From contig NZ_FQZU01000001.1 in the NCBI RefSeq assembly GCF_900142135.1, positions 440,905 to 504,904 of the forward strand: a stretch of 64,000 bases of DNA, in the 5' to 3' direction. The position numbers were made by a program, and so were the translations under genes. Under the pieces are notes generated by a model, which was not told the origin of the DNA, did no database searches, and saw only the letters and a program-made list of their open reading frames with translations. Source of the stretch: Desulfatibacillum alkenivorans DSM 16219. GTDB taxonomy: Bacteria > Desulfobacterota > Desulfobacteria > Desulfobacterales > Desulfatibacillaceae. Shown in pieces: positions 44,154 to 52,196 of the stretch. How positions within the stretch are numbered: position 1 is the first letter of the stretch; every line of letters begins with the position of its first letter.

Positions 44154-45545
44154 ATGCAGACTACAGAACAAATCCAGACCTTGATGGAAACGAAGTCCGT
44201 CGCCATTGTCGGACTTCCTCGTGGCATGAAGACAGGCAAGCTGTTTTTAATCGCCATTCAGGATATGGGCTTCAAAGGCCCCATCTATGCGGTTAATCCT
44301 TTTACCGAAGAAATTGACGGCCTCAAATCATACCCCAGCGTGGAGGCCCTGCCCGAGCCCGTGGACATGGCCATTATTCTGGTCCCCAACTCCCAGGCCA
44401 AAGAGGCTGTTGTGCAATGCGCCGAAAAAGGGGTGAAGGGCGCCGTCCTGTTTACGGCCGGGTATAAGGAGACCGGCGAAGCGGAAGGGGCGGCCCTGGA
44501 GGAGGAAATGGCCTGCATCGCCAAAAAGGCGGGCATGCGGCTGATCGGCCCCAACGGCATGGGCTTGTACAGCCCGGAGGCGGGGATTTCGTTTTTCCCC
44601 GGACTTCCGGCCAAGCTAGGCCCCATCGCCTTGTTGTCTCACAGCGGCTCCATGGCCAATATTCTGTGCCGCATGGGGCCGGAAAAAGGATTGTATTTCC
44701 GGTTCGCGGTCAGTCTGGGCAACGAATGCGACCTCACCGCCGGGGATTTTTTGGAGTATTGCGCCCAGGATTCAAAAACAGGCATTGTGGCCGCTTACCT
44801 GGAAGGCATCCGAAAAGGCGGCGTCTTTTTGAAGAATCTGAAAAAGGCCTCGGAAACCAAGCCGGTCATTTTGTGGAAAATGGGCCTGAACCCCGAAGGC
44901 GCTTCCGCCGCCGCCTCCCATACCGGGTCCATGGCCGGCGACGAACGCATATGGAACGCCGTGGTGTCCCAGGCCCGCGCCGTTTCTGTGAACGGCTTTG
45001 AAGAGTGGGTGGACGCCATGATGGGTTTTTCGCTTTTTTCCAGGGGGATGGGTCGCAGGGCCGCCATCATTTCCGGACCCGGCGGTCTGGCCGTCTCCGC
45101 CGCCCAGGCTTGCGGCAGGGCCGGCCTTTCTCTGGCGGAGCTCTCGCCGGAATCAAAGGCGAAACTGGCGGAGTTCGTACCCCAAACCGGCACCAGCCTG
45201 AAAAATCCCGTGGACATCGGCATGAACTCCTCTTTGGACATGAGCCTGTATATCCGGGCCGCCCAAATCATGGCCGAAGATCCCAATGTGGATATTGTCA
45301 TGGCCGCGCCCATCGGGCTTGACCTGGAAACCAACCACGCCTTGACCCAGGCGCTGATTGACGTGTACAAAGCCGCTGACAAGCCCTTTGTCATGATCAA
45401 AATTCCGGGGTTCGAAGCGGAATGCGCCCAGGAATTCTGTCAGGCGGGCATTCCGTTTTTCGACTCCGCCGAACGGGCCGCCGCAACCTGCGGCATGGTG
45501 TATAACTGGCAAAAACAGCGCGGACTGCATAAGCAGACGCCCTGA
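44154..45545 (+). CDS. ADP-forming acyl-CoA synthetase, alpha-subunit-type protein
   Basis: A 463-residue protein. An N-terminal CoA-binding Rossmann domain (SVAIVGLPRGMKTGKLFLIA, IYAVNPF, GPNGMGLY) is followed by the two succinyl-CoA-synthetase-like ligase domains. The second starts SHSGSMANIL. The phosphohistidine loop is AAASHTGSMAGDE (His about 256). In ADP-forming acetyl-CoA synthetases this subunit takes acyl-CoA and Pi and passes phosphate to ADP through an ATP-grasp beta subunit. No beta subunit is adjacent. It may work with one encoded elsewhere, gaining ATP from acyl-CoA. The ATG at 44154 is favoured over 44139, though neither has a good ribosome binding site. Confidence 0.85.
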   Translation: MQTTEQIQTLMETKSVAIVGLPRGMKTGKLFLIAIQDMGFKGPIYAVNPFTEEIDGLKSYPSVEALPEPVDMAIILVPNSQAKEAVVQCAEKGVKGAVLFTAGYKETGEAEGAALEEEMACIAKKAGMRLIGPNGMGLYSPEAGISFFPGLPAKLGPIALLSHSGSMANILCRMGPEKGLYFRFAVSLGNECDLTAGDFLEYCAQDSKTGIVAAYLEGIRKGGVFLKNLKKASETKPVILWKMGLNPEGASAAASHTGSMAGDERIWNAVVSQARAVSVNGFEEWVDAMMGFSLFSRGMGRRAAIISGPGGLAVSAAQACGRAGLSLAELSPESKAKLAEFVPQTGTSLKNPVDIGMNSSLDMSLYIRAAQIMAEDPNVDIVMAAPIGLDLETNHALTQALIDVYKAADKPFVMIKIPGFEAECAQEFCQAGIPFFDSAERAAATCGMVYNWQKQRGLHKQTP

Positions 45546-45597
45546 AACCAATAGGCGCGGGGGCTTTGCAGCCCCTGTTCGAGTATTCGGAATAACC

Positions 45598-46695
45598 ATG
45601 AAGTTTTTGTTTTTGGAGCCCTTTTACGGAGGCTCGCACCGGGATTTCGCCCGGGGATTGGTGGAAGCCTCCAGCCACGAAATCGATCTTGCAACCCTTC
45701 CCGCGCGTTTCTGGAAGTGGAGAATGCGGGGCGCGGCCCTTCATTTCATCAAAAAGATTCCCGACCTTTCCGCCTATGACGGAATCATCGCCACGGACCT
45801 GCTGTCCTTGTCCGATTTCAAGGCTCTGCACCCTCAAAAAGTTCCGCCCTGCCTGGTATACTTTCACGAAAATCAGATCACATACCCTCTGGCGCCCGGC
45901 GAAAGCATGGATTTTCAGTTCGGATTCACCGATATTTCAACCGGCCTGGCCGCGGACCGCATATTGTTTAACTCCCGGACCCATTTCAACGCCTTTTTCG
46001 ACGCCCTGCCCGGGTTCATAAACATGATGCCCGAATACAATCCCAAGTGGGTGACCCAGGCCATTCGGGAAAAATCCCACGTCATCCAGCCGGGCTGCCG
46101 GTTTCCCGGAGGAGACCTCTCCCTGGAATCCCCCCGGGAACCGCCCCTGATTATCTGGAACCACCGTTGGGAGTTCGATAAAAATCCAGAGAGCTTTTTT
46201 AAGGCCCTGTATTCCCTGGACGAGAAAGGCGTGGATTTTTCCGCGGCCCTCATGGGCGAAAACTTTCAGGTTCAGCCCAAGGAGTTCCTATGGGCCAAAG
46301 AGCGCATACCCCATCGCATCGCCGTGTTCGGGTTCGTGGAAAGCCGGGAGGCCTATTTTGACTGGCTGAAAAAGGGCTTGGTGATTGTAAGCACGGCCAA
46401 TCAGGAAAATTTCGGCATTTCCGTGGTGGAGGCCATGCGCAGCGGATGCCTGCCTTTGCTGCCCGACAGGCTGGCCTACCCCGAGGTTTTGCCCAAAGAA
46501 TTTCATGCAAAATACTTGTACGACGGCCAGGATGATTTGGAAGCCAGGCTGGAAGCCATGCTGACCAAACCGCAGAACTTCATCCAGGACCGGCCCTTGA
46601 TCTCCTCCGCCATGGCTTGCCATGCATGGGAAAACCGTGTGCTGGAATTCGACCGGGAGCTCACGCAATTAGCCGCTTTGCATGACAAAGAATAA
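45598..46695 (+). CDS. DUF3524 glycosyltransferase, tRNA-queuosine mannosyltransferase-like
   Basis: A 365-residue GT4-type glycosyltransferase. The N-terminus FLFLEPFYGGSHRDFARGL with LPARFWKWRMRGAAL is the DUF3524 signature, shared with animal GTDC1/QTMAN, which adds mannose to queuosine in tRNA-Asp. YFHENQITYPL and NHRWEFDKNPESFFKAL follow. The C-terminal donor site is NFGISVVEAMRSGCLPLLP. The bacterial role is inferred from homology; a tRNA-modifying role is plausible. It is 52 bp after the acyl-CoA synthetase gene. Confidence 0.82.
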   Translation: MKFLFLEPFYGGSHRDFARGLVEASSHEIDLATLPARFWKWRMRGAALHFIKKIPDLSAYDGIIATDLLSLSDFKALHPQKVPPCLVYFHENQITYPLAPGESMDFQFGFTDISTGLAADRILFNSRTHFNAFFDALPGFINMMPEYNPKWVTQAIREKSHVIQPGCRFPGGDLSLESPREPPLIIWNHRWEFDKNPESFFKALYSLDEKGVDFSAALMGENFQVQPKEFLWAKERIPHRIAVFGFVESREAYFDWLKKGLVIVSTANQENFGISVVEAMRSGCLPLLPDRLAYPEVLPKEFHAKYLYDGQDDLEARLEAMLTKPQNFIQDRPLISSAMACHAWENRVLEFDRELTQLAALHDKE

Positions 46696-46796
46696 TAGGT
46701 AGCCAGGAAAACTGAATTATGTTAGGTTTAGTCTTACGTAGATCATATGCCAAACACACCAGATAGATGCGTCTGACGCGTCCATTATAACCCGCA

Positions 46797-49700
46797 ATGA
46801 TGGGCTTTGGAGGTTTGGCCGGGGCTCAATCCATGCACATTCTATCCGTACCAGCGGCGGCCGCAGCAGCTGTAATTCTTTTTTCCGGGCTGTTTCATCT
46901 GTTCATTTACGACAGAGACAGGCGCCACAGACAAAACCTGACATTCGCCCTCACATGCGTTGTGTTTTCCCTTTATGGAATCGCTTGTGCAGGCCTTTAC
47001 AGCTCCACTTCCGTACCAGAGGGCATGGCCTGGCAGCGCGCTCAGATGTATTTGCTTTTTCTGAGCATGATTTTCTACCTGTGGTTTGTTCACGATTTCA
47101 CCCAAATGGTGCCGCCCAAGGCCCTTTGGTTTTTCACCATGGTAGGAATAGTGTGCCTGTCCGTGGGCTATTTGTATACCGGAGACCTTATTTTTTCCTT
47201 GTCCCACCCCCTGGTAAAAACAAAAAATCTCCCCTTTGGAATTACAGCCGTTTATTATGAGGTCGAATTGGGGCCGGTCATGCTCGCCGCCAACCTGGCG
47301 GGGCTCATTTGCATGGCCTACATTTTATTCGTGGGGTTCCGGTTTTACAAGGTTGGGCCGAAAAAAAAGGCCCGATTTCTGGCCCTGGCGCTTTTCATAA
47401 TGTTTTCATGCGTGACCAGCGACATCTTTGTATCCCTTGGCATGTCCCCGCTTCCGTACACCCTCGAGTACGGGTTCCTGGCCATTACCGCGTTCATGAC
47501 CGGCTATGCGGTGGATCAGGTCGTAAAGGCCTCCTTCGCCCAGGAGCAGCTTAAGCAAAACGAGGAAAGATATCAGGTCCTGGCGGATAACGCAGGCTTT
47601 ACCATGTGGACGGCGGACCTGGACCTGCGCCTCACCCACATAAGCCCTTCCATAGAGACCTTGACGGGCTTCACGCCGGAAGAGGCATTGACCATGGGCT
47701 TTGAGGAAATTCTCACGCCGGATTCCGCGTCTCTGGGCATGACCGTTTTGAGAACCCAGCAAGCCCTGGAATTGGAAGATCCGGTAAAAACTCCCGCCTC
47801 CGTTCAGTTTGAAGTGCAGATTAAACGCAAAAACGGGCCTCCTTTTTGGGCGGAAACCACCGGCGCTTTTCTGCGCGACGGTTCAGGCCTCCCTATAGGC
47901 GTTGTGGGCCTGACCCGGGACATCTCCTCGCAAAAGGCCGCTGAGGAGGAACGCCTTTTTATCCAGAGGGCCGTGGAAAGCTCTTCCGACGCCATCGCCA
48001 TGTGCGACGCGGATTTCGTCCATTTTTATCACAACGAAGCCTTTGCCAATCTTTTTGGGTACCGCCGGCCCAAGGATCTGGTGGCCGCCGGGGGGCTGCT
48101 ATCGGTTTTTGCGGATCCCAGGCAGGGGGATGAGGCGGCGGCCGGCCTGATAGAACAAGGCTCCTGGACCGGGGAAGTCATGACCCGTTCCAACAGAGGC
48201 CGGCATATCCTGACGGACTTGCGCGCCAATGTGGTTTCCGACAAGTTCGGAAACCTCCTGGGCCTGATCGGGATATATACGGACATCACCGAGAAAATCG
48301 CCGTGGGAAAGGCCCTGCAGGGCAGTGAAGAACGGTACCGGCTGGTGGCGGAAAACACCAACGACGTTATCTGGACCACGGACCTGAACCTAAAATGGAC
48401 CTATGTCAGTCCCTCCGTGTTTCGCATGCGCGGTTACACGCCCGAAGAAGTCCTGCAGCAGGATTTTTCCGAAGTCCTTACCCGGGAGTCCACCCGGGAC
48501 GTCCTGCATATTTTTACGGAGGAGTTGGAAAAAGAACTTACGGACCCGGAGCCTGAACCCAGGAGCATCGTCCTGGACATGGAGTTTTTGAAAAGAGACG
48601 GCGGAACGGTCTGGGGCGAGTCCGCCTGCTCTTTTATGCGGGAAGACGACGGCCAGGTGGTCGGCATCCTGGGCATTTCCCGCGATATTACCGAACGCCG
48701 CAAGGCCGAGGAGGACAGGCTCAAGCTGGAGGAGCGCCTGCAACAGGCCCAAAAGCTGGAGGCCATGGGCACCCTGGCCGGGGGCGTGGCCCATGATTTC
48801 AATAACCTGCTCATGGGCATCCAGGGCAACCTGAGCCTTATGCTCCTTAAACTGGAGCCCTCCAACCCCTTGTACGGCCGCATCAAGAACATCGAGCAGC
48901 ACATCAAAAACGCCACGGGCCTGACAAGGCAACTGCTCGGATTCGCCCGAAGCGGCAAATACCAGGTCACGGCCGCCAATCTGAACGACTTGGTGTCCCG
49001 CACGTCCTCCATGTTCGGCAGGACGCGCAAGGAAATCCGCATCAAGGAGAATCTCCAGGCTGACGCCTGGCCCGTTGAGGTGGATCACGGCCAGATAGAG
49101 CAGGTTCTGCTTAACCTTTTGGTTAATGCGTGGCAGGCCATGCCCGGCGGAGGCATTATTTACATCCGGTCCGAAAACGTGGTCCTGGACCAAAGATTCG
49201 CCTCATCCTACGGCATACCGCCTGGAAAATACGTCAGGCTTTCGGTCACGGACACCGGCTCCGGAATGAGCCCCGAGGTCCGGAAAAGGGTTTTCGACCC
49301 CTTTTTCACCACCAAGGAGATTTCCCGGGGAACCGGGCTGGGCCTGGCCTCGGCTTACGGCATCATCCAGAACCACGGCGGGGTCATCAACGTATACAGC
49401 CAGGAAGGGCAGGGCGCCACGTTCAACATCTACCTGCCCGCGTCCTCCAAGGATGTGGTGGAGGAAATCGAGCCTGAATCCAAGGTGGTTAGGGGAACGG
49501 AAACCATCCTTCTGATAGACGATGAAGAAGTCATCATAACAACCGGGGAAGAAATCCTCCAAGCCTTGGGGTATAAGGTCTTTGTCGCCCGATCCCCCCA
49601 CGGCGCCCTTGAAATCTTTCGGGATAACGCCTTAAAAATCGACCTGGTCATCATGGATATGATCATGCCCGAAATGCAGGGCATTGAACTATACGACCAC

Positions 49701-49859
49701 CTGAAGGAAATCCGGCAAGACGTCAGGGTTTTGCTTTCCAGCGGCTATTCGCTGAACGGCCAGGCCTCATCCATCATAGAAAAGGGTTGCGACGGCTTTA
49801 TCCAAAAACCGTTCAACCTGGAAGAACTCTCGCAAAAAATCAGAGAAATCCTGGATTAG
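46797..49859 (+). CDS. 7TM-type PAS hybrid histidine kinase
   Basis: A 1020-residue sensor. About seven N-terminal transmembrane helices (15-240) resemble the 7TM-histidine-kinase input domain. Three PAS domains follow (about 255-380, 385-500, 510-645). HisKA has GGVAHDFNN, HATPase has NAWQAMPGGG and GTGLGLASAYGII, and the terminal receiver has phospho-Asp in LVIMDMIMPEMQG. The start is uncertain; no ribosome binding site is obvious, and Met at 46833 is an alternative. It lies 7 bp before the exporter gene, so the two are co-transcribed. The kinase core is closely similar to that of 41784-44027. Confidence 0.87.
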   Translation: MMGFGGLAGAQSMHILSVPAAAAAAVILFSGLFHLFIYDRDRRHRQNLTFALTCVVFSLYGIACAGLYSSTSVPEGMAWQRAQMYLLFLSMIFYLWFVHDFTQMVPPKALWFFTMVGIVCLSVGYLYTGDLIFSLSHPLVKTKNLPFGITAVYYEVELGPVMLAANLAGLICMAYILFVGFRFYKVGPKKKARFLALALFIMFSCVTSDIFVSLGMSPLPYTLEYGFLAITAFMTGYAVDQVVKASFAQEQLKQNEERYQVLADNAGFTMWTADLDLRLTHISPSIETLTGFTPEEALTMGFEEILTPDSASLGMTVLRTQQALELEDPVKTPASVQFEVQIKRKNGPPFWAETTGAFLRDGSGLPIGVVGLTRDISSQKAAEEERLFIQRAVESSSDAIAMCDADFVHFYHNEAFANLFGYRRPKDLVAAGGLLSVFADPRQGDEAAAGLIEQGSWTGEVMTRSNRGRHILTDLRANVVSDKFGNLLGLIGIYTDITEKIAVGKALQGSEERYRLVAENTNDVIWTTDLNLKWTYVSPSVFRMRGYTPEEVLQQDFSEVLTRESTRDVLHIFTEELEKELTDPEPEPRSIVLDMEFLKRDGGTVWGESACSFMREDDGQVVGILGISRDITERRKAEEDRLKLEERLQQAQKLEAMGTLAGGVAHDFNNLLMGIQGNLSLMLLKLEPSNPLYGRIKNIEQHIKNATGLTRQLLGFARSGKYQVTAANLNDLVSRTSSMFGRTRKEIRIKENLQADAWPVEVDHGQIEQVLLNLLVNAWQAMPGGGIIYIRSENVVLDQRFASSYGIPPGKYVRLSVTDTGSGMSPEVRKRVFDPFFTTKEISRGTGLGLASAYGIIQNHGGVINVYSQEGQGATFNIYLPASSKDVVEEIEPESKVVRGTETILLIDDEEVIITTGEEILQALGYKVFVARSPHGALEIFRDNALKIDLVIMDMIMPEMQGIELYDHLKEIRQDVRVLLSSGYSLNGQASSIIEKGCDGFIQKPFNLEELSQKIREILD

Positions 49860-49866
49860 GAATTCC

Positions 49867-52155
49867 ATGAACCGGTATATCCGCTTCGTCCTGAATCATC
49901 GATTAATTGTTGTTTTGCTCTTTGCGCTGGTTACTGCGCTTTTCGGGCGGTACTTGTTTGACGCGGCTATCTCCTCCAGCGTGGGGGAGCTGTTTTTCTC
50001 CCACAATCCCGACTATGAACGGTATATCCAAAAAAATCTGGAATTCGGCGGGGATAACCTCATCCTGGCAGCCTACGCCGAGAAGGACGCCCTGACGCCG
50101 GCCGGCATTGCCAGGCTGCGCAAGGCCGTGGCTGACATAGAGTCCCAGCCCGGCGTCGTCAAAGTGGATAGCATCGTCTCCGCCCAGCACATTGAATCGG
50201 TTGGGGACGATTTGATGATCGAGGATTACGCCGATTTGATGGAGGAGCAGCCCGAAAGGCTGCAAGAGGTCGTCCTTACCCTGGTCAACGATCCCATAAC
50301 AAAGGACTGGCTGCTGAGCCGAGACGCCGGAACCGTGCTGGTTGTTGTGGAGTTCGCCTCGGAGGACCAGGGCCTTGAAACAGCCCCTCAGATGTTTTAC
50401 GGGGTTATGGACGCTTTTGAAAAACAGGGCTTTGACGTGGCAAATTTTCACCGCGGCGGCCTCATGGCGGTTTTTTCCTATATCTATGAAGAATCCATGT
50501 TTTCCGTCCGGACCATCCTTCCTTTTTCAGCGATCATCCTCCTTTTTTTCGTGTATCTTATGTTCCGGCGCTTGTGGTCCGTCCTCATCACACTGGCCAT
50601 TACCTTTTTATCCATCATCTGGACCATGGGCCTGGCCGTTCGCCTTTACGGACACTTGAACATCTTCACCACCATGGTTCCCACCCTGGTGCTTATAACC
50701 TGTTTTGGAGACGTCGTTCACCTGTGCAGCGCCTATTTGCTGGAGTTGGCAAAGGGCCTGGATAAAAACGAGGCCATTTTACGCTCCGGCGAAGAAGTGG
50801 GCGTGGCCTGCGCCTATACCTCCGGCACCACCTTTTTGGGCTTTGCATCCATGACCCTGGTGCCTTCCCCGGTCTTCAAGCAGGTGGGGCTGCTCATGGG
50901 CTTTGGCGTGGCCGCGGCCCTGTTTACGGCCCTAACCCTGGTTCCCATCTTCTTTTCCATAATCCCCCGGCCCAAGAAATGGAGAACAGGCTCCGTCTCC
51001 AAGGTGCAGGGCCTGCTGGACGGCGCCCTGGACGCCTGCTTTTACCTGAGCACCAAGTACTCCCGCTCCGTCGTGTTTGCCTTTTTCGTGCTCATGGCCG
51101 TTTCCGTTTACGGACTCACCCAGGTTCATTTCGAAACCCAGTTTTCCAAGCGTTTTTCCCAAGACCATCCTTTGCAAACTTCGCTAAGATATTTTGAGGA
51201 TAAATTTCCTGGGGTGATTCCCTTGAGCATCTATGTGGAAACCGATGAGCCGGAAGGGCTTCTTAACCCGGAGACCTTCGCCGAAATCGCCGGTTTTGAG
51301 GTTTGGATCGAAACCCTGGAGCCGGTGAACAACGTGGTTTCCGTGGTGGATCTGGTGAGAAAGCTGTACCGGGAGATCAACCCGGAAATGGCGGCGGAGC
51401 ATCCCCTGCCTCCCACCAGGGAAGGGCTGGCGCAATTGCTTTTGCTGTTTGAAATGCAAGGCGGCCGGGATCTGGAGCGGTTCATCAACTACGAACACAC
51501 AAGCATGGTCCTTAAAGCCCGGTTGGTGGACAACGGGGTTATCGCCGCGTCGGAGACGGGCCGGGCCATCGCCCGCGAAGGAAAGGCCCGTTTCGGCGAT
51601 CGTCTGACAGTGGATCCCCTGGGCCTGGATTTTCTCCTGGGCGACTGGGTGGACGACATCCTTTCGGGCCAGAGAAAGGGCCTGGCTTTCGCCCTTTTGA
51701 CCATTGCCGTCATGATGGTTCTGGCCCTGAAAAAAATCGGCGCAGGCCTCCTGTCCATGCTCCCGAATGTCTTGCCTTTACTAGTCCTGCTCGGGTACGT
51801 GGGCCTTTGCTGGGATATAGTGGACACCGATACTCTCAGCGTGTTAATGGTTGCTTTAGGCATTGGAGTAGACGACACCATACATTTCTTGTTGCGTTTA
51901 CGTTTGGAAGCCGTTAAAATGGCTAATCCCCTGGAAGCAATAAGAAATACTTTGCATTATTCCGGCCGGGCCATCATCATGTCGTCGGTGATTTTGGCGG
52001 CCGGTTTCTCGACCTTTTCTTTCGCAAGCTATTTCAGCGTGCAGATTTTCGGAACCCTGCTGCCTTTGTGCCTGATCGCGGCCCTGGCTGCAGACGTTCT
52101 GCTCGTTCCTGCAATGGTCAACTTAGGTTGGTTTCGTTTTTTTAAGGCAGTATAA
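49867..52155 (+). CDS. RND/MMPL-family exporter
   Basis: A 762-residue membrane protein in two repeats, each a periplasmic loop and a six-helix bundle (12 helices). RYIRFVLNHRLIVVLLFALV is the first helix. GDVVHLCSAYLLE and GVDDTIHFLLRLRL are the helix-4 and helix-10 regions with proton-relay Asp. It resembles the hopanoid/lipid-exporting HpnN-like MMPL group rather than the HAE drug pumps. Substrate unknown; sits between two hybrid kinase genes in a likely operon. The ribosome binding site is AGGA. Confidence 0.85.
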   Translation: MNRYIRFVLNHRLIVVLLFALVTALFGRYLFDAAISSSVGELFFSHNPDYERYIQKNLEFGGDNLILAAYAEKDALTPAGIARLRKAVADIESQPGVVKVDSIVSAQHIESVGDDLMIEDYADLMEEQPERLQEVVLTLVNDPITKDWLLSRDAGTVLVVVEFASEDQGLETAPQMFYGVMDAFEKQGFDVANFHRGGLMAVFSYIYEESMFSVRTILPFSAIILLFFVYLMFRRLWSVLITLAITFLSIIWTMGLAVRLYGHLNIFTTMVPTLVLITCFGDVVHLCSAYLLELAKGLDKNEAILRSGEEVGVACAYTSGTTFLGFASMTLVPSPVFKQVGLLMGFGVAAALFTALTLVPIFFSIIPRPKKWRTGSVSKVQGLLDGALDACFYLSTKYSRSVVFAFFVLMAVSVYGLTQVHFETQFSKRFSQDHPLQTSLRYFEDKFPGVIPLSIYVETDEPEGLLNPETFAEIAGFEVWIETLEPVNNVVSVVDLVRKLYREINPEMAAEHPLPPTREGLAQLLLLFEMQGGRDLERFINYEHTSMVLKARLVDNGVIAASETGRAIAREGKARFGDRLTVDPLGLDFLLGDWVDDILSGQRKGLAFALLTIAVMMVLALKKIGAGLLSMLPNVLPLLVLLGYVGLCWDIVDTDTLSVLMVALGIGVDDTIHFLLRLRLEAVKMANPLEAIRNTLHYSGRAIIMSSVILAAGFSTFSFASYFSVQIFGTLLPLCLIAALAADVLLVPAMVNLGWFRFFKAV

Positions 52156-52196
52156 TTTGGTTGTCTCCGGGCATCAGCCAGGCCAAGGAGAAAAGC

